Both the position numbers and the translations under genes were made by a program. 53,366 nt of DNA. It comes from Desulfovibrio sp. X2 (GTDB lineage Bacteria > Desulfobacterota > Desulfovibrionia > Desulfovibrionales > Desulfovibrionaceae). This document shows, in pieces, positions 44,581 to 53,292 of the stretch; the stretch's first letter is position 1; each line of letters begins with the position of its first letter. Location of the stretch: NCBI RefSeq assembly GCF_000422205.1, contig NZ_ATHV01000036.1, positions 1 through 53,366 on the forward strand, read 5' to 3'. The notes under the pieces are model-generated. The model did not search any database, was not told the DNA's origin, and was given only the letters and a program-made list of their open reading frames with translations.

Positions 44581-45603
44581 GTGATCCCTCGCCGCCTCAA
44601 ACAGGCCCTGTCCCTGGCCGTGCGCAACCGCTTTCCCGTCCTCGTGGTCGGCCCCCCGGGCGTGGGTAAGTCCGAGATCGTGGCCCAGGTGGCCGCGGCC
44701 GAGGGATTCGACCTGGTGCTGACCCACCCGGTCATCGCCGACCCCACGGACTACAAGGGCATGCCCTTCGTGGTCGAGGGCAGGGCCGAGTTCCTGCCCT
44801 TCGGCGACCTGCGCGCCATCATCGAGGCCGACCGTCCCACGGTCTGCTTCATGGACGACCTGGGCCAGGCACCGGCCGCGGTGCAGGCGGCGGCCATGCA
44901 GCTCCTGCTGGCCCGGCGCGTGGGCGGCCACGCGGTGAGCCCGGAGGTGACCTTCGTCGCGGCCACCAACCGCCGCCAGGACCGGGCCGGGGTGCAGGGC
45001 ATCCTCGAGCCGGTCAAGTCGCGCTTCGTCTCCATCTTGCACCTCGAGCCGGACGTGGAGGACTGGTGCGCCTGGGCCGCCGGGCAGCGCCTGCCCCACG
45101 AGCTGACCGCCTTCGTGCGGCTCAGGCCCGAGCTCCTGACGTCCTTCGAGCCGAGCCGGGACATGGCCAACAGCGTGAGCCCGCGCACCGTGGCCCACGT
45201 GGGCGCGCTGCTGGCCGCCGCCGGGGCCCCCGGGAACAGCGACGGCTCCTTGCCGCGCGAGGTCCTGGCCGAGATGGTCGCGGGCGCGGCGGGCCCGGCC
45301 TTCGCCCAGGAGTTCATGGCCTTTGTGCGCGTCTACGGCCTCATCCCGGACCCGCGGGCGGTGCTGGCCGATCCCGGCGCAGCCGCCGTGCCCGGCGAGA
45401 TCTCGGCGCTCTATGCCCTCTGCCTGGCCCTGGCCGCGCGGGCCGCGCCGGACAACTTCCCGGCCTTCGCCGCCTACGCGGGCCGCCTGCCCGCCGAGTT
45501 CTCCGTGCTCATGATGCGCGAGGCCGTGCTGCGCGACGCCCGCCTGGCCGAGGACCCGGCCTTCGCGGCCTGGGCCGCGGACCACGCCGACGTGGTCCTC
45601 TGA
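44581..45603 (+). CDS. MoxR-family AAA+ ATPase
   Basis: 340 residues from GTG with ggagg five bases upstream. Walker A is VVGPPGVGKSE near residues 22-32, Walker B FMDDLGQAP with Asp-Asp, and sensor 1 FVAATNRRQD. MoxR ATPases act as chaperone-like unfoldases that work with vWA proteins to insert metals or remodel targets. The next gene, 16 bases downstream, encodes a HExxH plus vWA protein, the expected partner. The C-terminal half (about 200-340) is Ala-rich and less conserved. A three-gene transcript with a strong terminator after the third gene is likely. Confidence 0.9.
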   Translation: MIPRRLKQALSLAVRNRFPVLVVGPPGVGKSEIVAQVAAAEGFDLVLTHPVIADPTDYKGMPFVVEGRAEFLPFGDLRAIIEADRPTVCFMDDLGQAPAAVQAAAMQLLLARRVGGHAVSPEVTFVAATNRRQDRAGVQGILEPVKSRFVSILHLEPDVEDWCAWAAGQRLPHELTAFVRLRPELLTSFEPSRDMANSVSPRTVAHVGALLAAAGAPGNSDGSLPREVLAEMVAGAAGPAFAQEFMAFVRVYGLIPDPRAVLADPGAAAVPGEISALYALCLALAARAAPDNFPAFAAYAGRLPAEFSVLMMREAVLRDARLAEDPAFAAWAADHADVVL

Positions 45604-45619
45604 GGAGCGGAGGCGAGAC

Positions 45620-46831
45620 GTGCCCGGCTCCCCGGACGCCCTGCGCCGCCTGGCCCGCGCCCGCGCGAACCTGATCATGCGCGCGCCCTTCTTCGGCTCC
45701 CTGGCCCTGCGCCTGTCCCTGGCCGAGGACCCGTCCTGCGAGGGGCTGTGGACCGACGGCCGCGTCCTGGCCGCGAACCCGGACCGGCTGCGGCGCCTCT
45801 CCGACGACGAGCTGCTCGGCGCCCTGGCCCACGAGGTCCTGCACCTGGCGCTCGGCCACCATCTGCGCCGCGGCCGCCGCGACGCCCCGCGCTGGAACGC
45901 GGCCACGGACTACGCGGTCAATCCCCTGGTCCAGGAGGCGGGGCTCAGGCTCCCCACCGGCCGCCTCTTCGACCCCACCTACTCCCGTCTGCCCGCCGAG
46001 GAGATCTACGAGAAGCTGCCGCGGCCGGACGACGAGGGCCGCGACCCGCAGGGCGGGGACGGCGGCGGCGAGCGGGGCGAGGGGAAGGCGGAGGAGGGCC
46101 GGATGCAGGACAGACGGATCGTCCCGGACGATCCCGGCGGCACGGGCGAGGTGCGCGATTTTCCGGACGACGCGCCCGAGGCCAGGGCCGAGGAGGCGCG
46201 CGCCTGGGAGCAGGCCGTGCGCGAGGCCGTGCGCGCCGCGGGCGGCTGGGGCCGCCTGCCCGCGCGCCTGGCGCGGCGCATGGGCGCCCTTGCCCGGCCG
46301 CGCCTGGACTGGCGGCGCGAGCTCGCCCGCTTCGTGGAGGAGACCGCGCGCACGGACTACGTCTGGACCGCGCCCAACAGGCGCTACCTGCCCGCGGGCG
46401 TTGTCCTGCCGAGCCTGGCCTCGCGCAGGCCGGGGCGCATCGTGGCCATCGTGGACTCGAGCGGCTCCGTGGACCGCGCCGCGCTCACGGCGCTCGTCTC
46501 CGAGTGCCTGGGCCTGCTCGAGGCCGAAGGCCAGGAGCACGGCCTGCCGGTGCTCTACGTGGACACGGCCGTGGCCCGCACGGAGCGCCTCTTTCCCGGC
46601 GACACGCCCAGGCCCGCCGGGGGCGGCGGCACGAGCTTCCGTCCCGGGTTCGCGTGGCTGGCCGCGCGCGACGAGGAGCCGGACGCGGCCATCTACTTCA
46701 CGGACGGGGAGTGCGAGGAGTTTCCCGAGGCGCCGCCCTACCCGGTGCTCTGGGTGCTGCCCGAGCCCAATCCGCGCTTCGAGGCCATGCTCCCCTTCGG
46801 CCGCGTCGTGTCCATCGCCTCGGATCGCTGA
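45620..46831 (+). CDS. DUF2201-like metallopeptidase-vWA fusion protein
   Basis: 403 residues from GTG (ggaggcgagac upstream). The N-terminal domain has the zinc peptidase motif HEVLHLALGHH (71-81) and RWNAATDYAVN. An acidic Gly-rich linker (about 135-165, GGDGGGERGEGKAEEGR) follows, then a helical region, and a vWA-like domain with a MIDAS-type VDSSGSVD near 278-285, GGGGTSFRPGF and YFTDGECEEF. This matches the DUF2201 architecture. With the MoxR ATPase it probably forms an ATP-driven machine acting on an unknown protein. The linker may regulate protease access (inference). Confidence 0.9.
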   Translation: MPGSPDALRRLARARANLIMRAPFFGSLALRLSLAEDPSCEGLWTDGRVLAANPDRLRRLSDDELLGALAHEVLHLALGHHLRRGRRDAPRWNAATDYAVNPLVQEAGLRLPTGRLFDPTYSRLPAEEIYEKLPRPDDEGRDPQGGDGGGERGEGKAEEGRMQDRRIVPDDPGGTGEVRDFPDDAPEARAEEARAWEQAVREAVRAAGGWGRLPARLARRMGALARPRLDWRRELARFVEETARTDYVWTAPNRRYLPAGVVLPSLASRRPGRIVAIVDSSGSVDRAALTALVSECLGLLEAEGQEHGLPVLYVDTAVARTERLFPGDTPRPAGGGGTSFRPGFAWLAARDEEPDAAIYFTDGECEEFPEAPPYPVLWVLPEPNPRFEAMLPFGRVVSIASDR

Positions 46832-46879
46832 GGGAGCGCGCCGAGGCTTCATTCCAGGACGTCCAGGGAGGTTTTCGCA

Positions 46880-47344
46880 ATGCGCATCAAGTGGGGCATC
46901 CGCAAGCGGCAGGGCAACCACCGGCCCATCTTCTGGTACGAGATCGAGTATTCGCCCGAGGAGGCGGCCCTGCACCCCATGCCCGGCCGCGTGGAGACCG
47001 CGGTGCCCGTGCCCGTGGCGCTCTTCGCCAAGGACGGCATGGACCGCGAGCCCGAGGGCGAGGCGCTTCGGCCCTCGCACCTGGACGGGCGGCCCGACCT
47101 GCCGTTCCTGGAACTCTTCGGCGGACGCGGCAGGCGCCACGTGGTCCTGCCCTGGCGGCCGGACGGCGAGGTCTTCGAGGCCGAGATCGCCCAGGCCGTG
47201 GAGGGGCTGCGGCTCGCCGTGGAGACGGCCCTGCTCGCGGCCATGGACTCGGCCGAGGTGAACATCGAGCGCGAGGCGGCCATGAGCGAGGACACGGCCC
47301 GCCGCCTGGCAGGCTACGTGGCGCGCAGGAAGATGCTCGGCTGA
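46880..47344 (+). CDS. Unrecognised third gene of the MoxR/vWA cassette
   Basis: 154 residues, not recognised. Begins MRIKWGIRKRQGNHRPIFWY. It has a charged, beta-rich middle (VVLPWRPDGEVFEAEIAQAV) and a helical Ala/Glu-rich end (LAVETALLAAMDSAEVNIER), with no signal peptide, membrane segment or metal motif. It lies 48 bases after the vWA gene with ggaggt before the ATG, and the terminator 160 bases later closes the unit. By position it may be a substrate, adaptor or inhibitor of the MoxR/metallopeptidase pair. Confidence 0.75.
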   Translation: MRIKWGIRKRQGNHRPIFWYEIEYSPEEAALHPMPGRVETAVPVPVALFAKDGMDREPEGEALRPSHLDGRPDLPFLELFGGRGRRHVVLPWRPDGEVFEAEIAQAVEGLRLAVETALLAAMDSAEVNIEREAAMSEDTARRLAGYVARRKMLG

Positions 47345-47505
47345 ACGGCCGAGAATCTTTTTCCAGGCGCAAGGCGCCGCATTGCAGGGATTTTTCGAAA
47401 AATACGAACAGGAGGCGTTGACGTCGGGCGCTTCGGACTTAATTGCTATACCAGAGACAGAGGGAATCCAGTTCGGCTCGGAAACATCCCGAACCAACCG
47501 GCAAC

Positions 47506-47554
47506 CCGGCCGCGCACAGCCACGTCACCCGGTGCGCGGCCGGTTTCGTTTTTT
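47506..47554 (+). terminator. Terminator of the MoxR/vWA operon, inside photolyase 3' end
   Basis: CCGGCCGCGCAC/GTGCGCGGCCGG (47506-47517 with 47532-47543), then tttcgtttttt. The right arm and T run lie within the last codons of the convergent photolyase gene (stop at 47525), so one sequence serves both as coding end and terminator. The region 47345-47505 holds no confident gene. Confidence 0.85.
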
Positions 47555-49024
47555 CCGGCCGCCCGCCTCGCCTTCCCCGCCTTTCCCGCTTCCATCCGCC
47601 TCGAGCCCCGGCGCGAACCGTGCCGCAAAGCCCTTCACGTCGAACTTGCGCATGGCCCCGGCCAGGGTCATGGAGCGCACCGTGCCGTAGACCGGCCGCT
47701 CGCCCCAGGGACGGTCGTGCACCCCGCCCATGGACCAGGCCAGCCCCGCGTAGCCGTTGGCCTCGCGGCCGTCGAGCTGGTGGCGGTCGTTCAGCCGGAT
47801 GCCGATGCGCAGCGCCTCGGCGGCGGAGGGCGTCCACTCCAGGATCTTCTTGGCCCAGTACATGCGCAGCCAGCCGTGCATGTGGCCCGTGTCCAGCATC
47901 TGGCGCTGGGCCGCGTTCCACAGGGGATCGTGCGTCTCCCCCCGCTCCAGCGCCTCCTCGTCGTAGAGGTGGGGCCGCGGGTCCGCCGCGTGCTTTTCGA
48001 GCGTTTGCCGCGCCCAGTCCGGAAAGCAGGAGGCGGAGTCGTAGTCCGGCGCGTGCAGGCAGAAGTTGTCCGCCAGCTCCCGGCGCACGACGAGCTCCTC
48101 GAGGAAGGAGTCCTTGGCCTCCTGCGGCGCCTCGGCCCGCGCCACGGCCAGGGCCGCGCGCTGCGCCGAGAGCATGCCGAAATGCAGCCACGGCGAGAGG
48201 CGCGAGGTCGCCTCGGCGTTCGGGTCGTTGCGCTCGGTGTAGCGGGAGAGGTCGGAGGCGATGAACCCGTCCAGGCGCGCGAGCCCCGCGTCCGTGCCCG
48301 GGGCGGCCCAGTCCACGGGCGCCACGCCGCGGTCCACCCCGCGGTTCCTGTCGAGCCCGGCCAGGGCGGCCGCGAAGTCCGGCTCGGGCAGGTGGGCGGC
48401 AAAGGGGACGGGATGGGGCCTGGGCTCCGGCAGGGGCGTCAGGAACTCGGGCAGCAGGCGGTGGATCTTGGGGCGGATGGTGCGGGCCATGTACTCGCGC
48501 TTGTCCGAGACCAGATAGGCCGGGCAGACGTTTCGCGAGTCCACCTCCCGCACGGGGCAGGAGAGCGCTTTCGCCGCCGCCGCGATCCACTGCCTTTTCA
48601 GGCGCAGGGAGTCGAAGTCCGTGACCACGGCCCGGGCGCCGTGGTCGCGCGCGAAGCGCACGATCTCGGCGGGCGGATCGCCACGCAGGAACGCGAAGGG
48701 GATGGACAGGGCGGCCAGCTCGCGCGCCGCGAGCGCGAGGCCGCGCAGGAGAAAGTCGTATTGCCGCAGGGCGGCCCCGAGAAAGCCGGGCGCCAGGCAG
48801 TAGGCCACGACCAGGGGGGCGTTCGCGGAAAGCGCCAGGGCCTGGGCGTGCGCGAGCCCCCAGTTGTCGCGGCAGCGGTGCTCGCGGTGCATCCAGTAGA
48901 CGACCGGGCCCTCTCCCTTGGCTATTTCTCCCGACGTGCCGGCCTCGGCCCGCCCGCCCACGGCGAAGGCGCGACGCGCGGCGCTCGCGGCGGCCGCCTC
49001 GAAGGCCTCCGGGCCCCGGCTCAC
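47525..49024 (-). CDS. Class II CPD photolyase (deoxyribodipyrimidine photo-lyase)
   Basis: 499 residues from GTG that overlaps the acetyltransferase stop (GTGA). It repairs cyclobutane pyrimidine dimers in DNA using FADH- and light. Class II signatures are present: EELVVRRELADNFCLHAPDY, MLDTGHMHGWLRMYWAKKIL and GYAGLAWSMGGVHDRPWGER. The N-terminal Rossmann part starts near PVVYWMHREHRCRDN. The first 38 residues are Ala-rich and may be dispensable. The C-terminal tail is Gly/Lys/Arg-rich. Unusual but not unknown in anaerobes exposed to light. Confidence 0.96.
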   Translation of the reverse strand: MSRGPEAFEAAAASAARRAFAVGGRAEAGTSGEIAKGEGPVVYWMHREHRCRDNWGLAHAQALALSANAPLVVAYCLAPGFLGAALRQYDFLLRGLALAARELAALSIPFAFLRGDPPAEIVRFARDHGARAVVTDFDSLRLKRQWIAAAAKALSCPVREVDSRNVCPAYLVSDKREYMARTIRPKIHRLLPEFLTPLPEPRPHPVPFAAHLPEPDFAAALAGLDRNRGVDRGVAPVDWAAPGTDAGLARLDGFIASDLSRYTERNDPNAEATSRLSPWLHFGMLSAQRAALAVARAEAPQEAKDSFLEELVVRRELADNFCLHAPDYDSASCFPDWARQTLEKHAADPRPHLYDEEALERGETHDPLWNAAQRQMLDTGHMHGWLRMYWAKKILEWTPSAAEALRIGIRLNDRHQLDGREANGYAGLAWSMGGVHDRPWGERPVYGTVRSMTLAGAMRKFDVKGFAARFAPGLEADGSGKGGEGEAGGRKKRNRPRTG

Positions 49025-49548
49025 CGCTGCGGCTCCTCGCCGTCCAGCAGCTTGCCCATCATCATCGCGTCCACGTAGCGGCCGCGCACGAGGTAGGCGT
49101 GGCGCTCGAGCCCCTCGTCCAGATAGCCCGCGCGCAGGTACAGGGCGTGGGCCGCCTCGTTGGGCGCCATGAGCCGAAGCTCCAGGCGGTGCAGCATCCG
49201 CTCCTCGGCCCAGGCGTCCAGGCGGCGCAGCATGCCGAGCCCCACGCCGCGGCGCCTGGCCTCGGGCAGCACGCCCAGCCCGTTTATGCGCGCCGCGTGG
49301 GCGATGCCCCGCAGATGCCCGCCCAGGGCGAAGAGATAGCCCGTGAGCCGTCCGCCGTCCCCGTCCTCGGCCACGATCACGGTGCAGTTCTCCCGGCCCA
49401 GGAAGAGGCCGAGCCGCCGCGTCATGGCCGTGGCGTCCATGGTCAGCTCCTCGACCTCGGGCAGGAGCCAGTCCGTGGCCGATTCCACGCGGCGCACGAG
49501 TTCCACCATCGCCCCGGCGTCGTCGAGGCGTGCCTCGCGTACTCGCAT
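49021..49548 (-). CDS. GNAT-family N-acetyltransferase
   Basis: 175 residues. Acetyl-CoA site near residues 94-105 is visible as LGVLPEARRRGVGLGMLRRL (R/Q-x-x-G-x-G/A type). The C-terminal LRLMAPNEAAHALYLRAGYL is also typical. Substrate unknown; it could be a small amine, an amino sugar or a protein N terminus. Its stop overlaps the photolyase start, so they form one unit. An agga site precedes the start MRVREARL. Confidence 0.9.
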   Translation of the reverse strand: MRVREARLDDAGAMVELVRRVESATDWLLPEVEELTMDATAMTRRLGLFLGRENCTVIVAEDGDGGRLTGYLFALGGHLRGIAHAARINGLGVLPEARRRGVGLGMLRRLDAWAEERMLHRLELRLMAPNEAAHALYLRAGYLDEGLERHAYLVRGRYVDAMMMGKLLDGEEPQR

Positions 49549-49631
49549 ACGGTTCCTCCAGGATGCAGACTAGCAGGAAAGCGCGGCGGGAAGAACCCCC
49601 GTCCGGGCGGCAGTCCCGGCCGGGACCTGGC

Positions 49632-50327
49632 TCAGCCTGTCGGGAAGAAGCCCGCCAGCCTGCGCGTGTCCTGGAACTCCCGCGCCTCGTTCGCGCGCAG
49701 CAGGGCCACGAGCCCGGCCGTGTCGCGCGGAGCCGGGCCCGGCAGGACGTTGGCGAAGCTGCCGATGCACGGGACGCGGTGGGCGTCCGTGTTGTAGAGG
49801 CGCGAGAGGCCGTAGCGCTCGGCCGCGGCCTCGTAGAGGCGGGCGTTCTTGGGCAGGCAGGCGCCGTTCTTCCAGCGCCAGCCGGGCCTGAGGATGTTGA
49901 TGGAGTTCATCTCCAGCCCGTCGGCCCAGTCGAAGATCTCCCCGGCCTCGGGCGTGATCGCGTCCTGCCAGCGGAAGGGATGGGCCACGAAGGCGTACGC
50001 CTCCTCGCGCACCGCCTCCAGCACGTCGCGCAGCAGCGAAAAGGGCACGGGCCGGGGCAGGTCCAGGTGCATCGAGTCGGTGATGACCACGATGTCGTGC
50101 CCCTCCTCCACGGTGATCTCCGTGCCCGAGTAGAGCATGAGCCCGGGAAAGAGGTCGCGCAGGCGCGCGAGCTCGCGCTCGCGCCACTGGTAGTGGTGCT
50201 CCGTGAAGACGAGGCCCGAGAGCCCCGTGGCCAGGGCCGCGGCGCAGGCCTCGTCGGGCGGGATCGTGGAGCAGGCCGAGTGCAGGGCCGTGTGCACGTG
50301 GCAGTCGATGAAGCTGAGCTCGGACAT
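49632..50327 (-). CDS. PHP-domain phosphoesterase
   Basis: 231 residues. The metal-binding motifs of the PHP fold are seen: DCHVHTALHS near residues 8-17, FTEHHYQWRE, AHPFRWQ and NTDAHRVP. It is likely a metal-dependent phosphoesterase acting on a small phosphate or nucleotide. It begins 2 bases after the HD-GYP gene's stop, so it is coupled to a second-messenger hydrolase. It is read in the same direction as the photolyase unit after an 83-base gap. Substrate unknown. Confidence 0.88.
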   Translation of the reverse strand: MSELSFIDCHVHTALHSACSTIPPDEACAAALATGLSGLVFTEHHYQWRERELARLRDLFPGLMLYSGTEITVEEGHDIVVITDSMHLDLPRPVPFSLLRDVLEAVREEAYAFVAHPFRWQDAITPEAGEIFDWADGLEMNSINILRPGWRWKNGACLPKNARLYEAAAERYGLSRLYNTDAHRVPCIGSFANVLPGPAPRDTAGLVALLRANEAREFQDTRRLAGFFPTG

Positions 50328-50329
50328 GG

Positions 50330-51403
50330 CTACCTGCCGCCGGGAGCGGACCCTTCCCTCTTCTCCGAGGGTTCTGCCGCGGATTCCCCCGCGGGCTCTC
50401 CCCCGGCCTCCACCACGCGGGCGTCGGCCAGCACGAGGATGAGCCGCTTGATGGCGTCCGTGTCGTAGAGCCCCCGGGCGCACTGCAGCCGCGAGAGGGC
50501 CTCGAAGGGCGAGAGCGCCGGTCCGTAGGCCCCGGCGCGGGTGTAGTTGTCGTACATGTCGCAGACCGAGAGCACGGCCACGTGGCGCGGAATGTCCGAG
50601 GCCTGGGCCCCGCCCGGGTAGCCCGAGCCGTTGACCCGCTCGTGGTGCATGAGCATGCAGTGCAGCGCGGCCGGAGGCAGGGACACGCCCGAGCACATGG
50701 CCACGCCCAGGGCGGGGTGGCTCCGGTACAACTCGAGCTCGGCCGCGGAGAGCGCCTCGAGGTTCTTCTGCGCCACCTCGCGCGGCAGCCGCGTCTTGCC
50801 GATGTCGTGCAGCAGCGCGCCCATGGCGCAGGCCTCGAGCAGCTCGTCGTCCACGTCCTCGCAGCCCTGCAGCACGCAGGCGGTCAGGACCATGGTCCCG
50901 ATGCCGTGGGAGTAGACCGAGAAGCCGCGCGTGAGGAAGCGCGCCATCTCGCGCACGGCCTCCTGCCTGCTCAAGAGGTCGAGCGTCGTGCGCACCAGGC
51001 AGCGGACCTTCTCGAAGCGCCGCGCGCCGAGCGGCCGGGGCAGCTTGTGCTCGAAGACGTCGCGCACGAGGCCGAGCGTGGCCTCGTACCAGACCTGCAC
51101 GCGGCCCGAGAGCGGGATGGATTCGTCGTCGAGGATCGAGCCCAGGTGCTCCTGCAGATAGTTCTCGTAGCCCCCGCGCTCCTCGCTCTTCACGAAGAGG
51201 CGGCGCACGCCGAGCTCGTGCAGCCGCGTGCGGTGCCGGTCGGTGAAGCGCTCGCCCTTGCGGGCGTAGAGGATGAGATTGCCGTCCAGCCGCAGATAGA
51301 TGCTGAATCCGCCGACGGCGGAGGGGATGATCAGCAGGGGCGAGACAGGGAAGACGCCGTCCGGGTCGTGCGGCTGCTGGGCAGGGGAGGGACCGTGACT
51401 CAC
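50330..51403 (-). CDS. HD-GYP domain protein, probable cyclic-di-GMP phosphodiesterase
   Basis: 357 residues from GTG (cggagg six bases upstream). N-terminal about 130 residues are a PilZ-like or other sensor region (FSIYLRLDGNLILYARKGER, then GVRRLFVKSEE). The C-terminal HD-GYP domain has the HD motif ALLHDIGKTRLP and HHERVNGSGYPGG, with GYP intact, so phosphodiesterase activity on c-di-GMP is likely. The C terminus is a Glu/Gly-rich tail. It is followed by the PHP gene with a 2-base gap, suggesting linked nucleotide turnover (inference). Confidence 0.92.
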   Translation of the reverse strand: MSHGPSPAQQPHDPDGVFPVSPLLIIPSAVGGFSIYLRLDGNLILYARKGERFTDRHRTRLHELGVRRLFVKSEERGGYENYLQEHLGSILDDESIPLSGRVQVWYEATLGLVRDVFEHKLPRPLGARRFEKVRCLVRTTLDLLSRQEAVREMARFLTRGFSVYSHGIGTMVLTACVLQGCEDVDDELLEACAMGALLHDIGKTRLPREVAQKNLEALSAAELELYRSHPALGVAMCSGVSLPPAALHCMLMHHERVNGSGYPGGAQASDIPRHVAVLSVCDMYDNYTRAGAYGPALSPFEALSRLQCARGLYDTDAIKRLILVLADARVVEAGGEPAGESAAEPSEKREGSAPGGR

Positions 51404-51582
51404 GGATGCCTCCGGGATAGTTTTCCCATGGGCGTTGAGTATCCAACCCGGGCATGGGCTGTCAATGCGGCCCCCGGCCCGCGGCCCGGCCTGCGCCTTG
51501 CGCGGGGCCGGGAAGGGGGCTAGAACCGGGCGGAACGGTATTTCTGCATCACGCGAGCATCCCCAGCATCCGGAGGAAGACA

Positions 51583-53244
51583 ATGCGCAGCACGAAAATG
51601 ACCGGCGGGCTCTCCCGCGCGCCGCACCGCTCCCTGCTCTACGCCCTCGGCCTCACGCGCGAGGAGATCGAGCGCCCCCTGGTCGGCGTGGTCAACTCGG
51701 CCAACGAGATCGTCCCCGGCCACAAGCACCTCGACACCATCGCCGCCGCGGTCAAGGCGGGCGTGCGCATGGCCGGGGGCACGCCCATCGAATTTCCCTC
51801 CATCGGCGTCTGCGACGGCCTGGCCATGAACCACGAGGGCATGGGCATGTCCCTGCCCAGCCGCGAGAACATCGCCGACTCCATCGAGATCATGGCCACC
51901 GCGCACCCCTTCGACGCCCTGGTGCTCATCCCCAACTGCGACAAGTCCGTGCCCGGCATGCTCATGGCCATGCTGCGCCTGAACATCCCGGCCGTGCTCG
52001 TCTCCGGCGGCCCCATGTTCGCGGGCAAGGGCGGCACCGACCTCATCAGCGTCTTCGAGGCCGTGGGCAAGGTCAAGCGCGGCCTCATGAGCGAGGAGGA
52101 GCTCGAGGAGATGGAGATGTGCGCCTGCCCGGGCTGCGGCTCCTGCGCGGGCATGTTCACCGCCAACTCCATGAACTGCCTCTCCGAGACCATCGGCCTG
52201 GCCCTGCCCGGCAACGGCACCATCCCCGCGCCCACGGCCGCGCGCGTCCGCCTGGCCAACACCGCGGGCCGGAAGGTCATGGAGCTCCTGAAGAGGAACA
52301 TCACCCCGCGCGACATCGTCACCAAGCAGGCCGTGGCCAACGCCGTGACCCTGGACATGGCGCTCGGCTGCTCCACCAACACCGTGCTGCACCTGCCCGC
52401 CGTGTTCCGCGAGGCCGGACTCGACCTGAACCTGGACATCTTCGACGAGATCAGCCGCCGCACGCCCAACCTCTGCCACCTCTCCCCGGCAGGGCACCAT
52501 CACATAGAGGACCTGCACGCCGCGGGCGGCATCCCCGGCGTCATGGCCGAACTCGCCGGGGCCGGGTTCATCGACACCGCCTGCATGACCGCCACCGGCA
52601 AGACCGTGGGCGAGAACCTCGCGGAGCTCAAGGCCCGCGTCGTGGACCACGAGGTCGTGCGGCCCGTCTCCGACCCCTACAGCAAGCACGGCGGCATCGC
52701 CGTGCTGCGCGGCAACCTGGCCCCGGACGGCGCCGTGGTCAAACAGTCCGCCGTGGCCCCGGAGATGATGACCCGCAAGGGCCCGGCCCGCGTCTTCGAC
52801 ACCGAGGAGGCCGCCAACGCCGCCATCCTCGACGGCGCCATCAAGCCCGGCGACGTGATCGTCATCCGCTACGAGGGACCCCGCGGCGGCCCGGGCATGC
52901 GCGAAATGCTCTCGCCCACCTCCAACATCGCGGGCATGGGCCTGGACAAGGACGTGGCCCTCATCACCGACGGCCGCTTCTCCGGCGGCTCGCGCGGCGC
53001 GGCCATCGGCCACGTCTCGCCCGAGGCCGCCTCCGGCGGCGCCATCGGCCTGGTCCAGGAAGGCGACACCATCGCCATCGACATCCCGAACCGCTCCCTC
53101 GTCCTCGAAGTCTCCGAGGACGAACTCGCCCGCCGCCGCGCCGCCTGGAAGCGCCCGGAAAAGGAACTCAAGTCCCCCATCCTGCGCCGCTACGCCCGAC
53201 AGGTCGCCTCCGCGGCCAACGGCGCCGTGCTGCGGGAAGAATAG
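51583..53244 (+). CDS. ilvD: Dihydroxy-acid dehydratase
   Basis: 553 residues, the usual length. It removes water from 2,3-dihydroxy-isovalerate or -methylvalerate to give the keto acids of valine and isoleucine synthesis. Fe-S and metal-site motifs are present: [21 protein letters not shown] (Asp-Lys) and [16 protein letters not shown]. The C-terminal [20 protein letters not shown] is typical. A ggagga site precedes MRSTKMTGG; longer frames upstream are not needed. It stands alone here, divergent from the HD-GYP gene. Confidence 0.97.
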   Translation: MRSTKMTGGLSRAPHRSLLYALGLTREEIERPLVGVVNSANEIVPGHKHLDTIAAAVKAGVRMAGGTPIEFPSIGVCDGLAMNHEGMGMSLPSRENIADSIEIMATAHPFDALVLIPNCDKSVPGMLMAMLRLNIPAVLVSGGPMFAGKGGTDLISVFEAVGKVKRGLMSEEELEEMEMCACPGCGSCAGMFTANSMNCLSETIGLALPGNGTIPAPTAARVRLANTAGRKVMELLKRNITPRDIVTKQAVANAVTLDMALGCSTNTVLHLPAVFREAGLDLNLDIFDEISRRTPNLCHLSPAGHHHIEDLHAAGGIPGVMAELAGAGFIDTACMTATGKTVGENLAELKARVVDHEVVRPVSDPYSKHGGIAVLRGNLAPDGAVVKQSAVAPEMMTRKGPARVFDTEEAANAAILDGAIKPGDVIVIRYEGPRGGPGMREMLSPTSNIAGMGLDKDVALITDGRFSGGSRGAAIGHVSPEAASGGAIGLVQEGDTIAIDIPNRSLVLEVSEDELARRRAAWKRPEKELKSPILRRYARQVASAANGAVLREE

Positions 53245-53260
53245 ACGGAGGAAGATGCCT

Positions 53261-53292
53261 CCGGCGGGCAGGGAGGGGGCTGCGCGCCCCCT
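53261..53292 (+). repeat. GC-rich hairpin repeat after ilvD, cut by adapter
   Basis: cggcgggcagggagggggctgcgcgccccct has the left arm and loop of the same hairpin class seen at 14589, 18021, 18540 and 31355. The right arm is cut off after ccccct where adapter sequence begins. It lies 17 bases after the ilvD stop and would be its terminator-like hairpin. Confidence 0.75.

Noticed and set aside
41197-45906. A single 1569-codon minus-strand frame
   Set aside because: The kinase start at 43257 and the separate binding-protein gene, in another frame and with its own signal peptide, explain the real content. The upstream extension is only an open shadow frame.
47382-47690. A possible small gene starting TTG after the MoxR cassette
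   Set aside because: Its second half runs through the terminator and the end of the photolyase gene, the start codon is weak, and no family match is seen.
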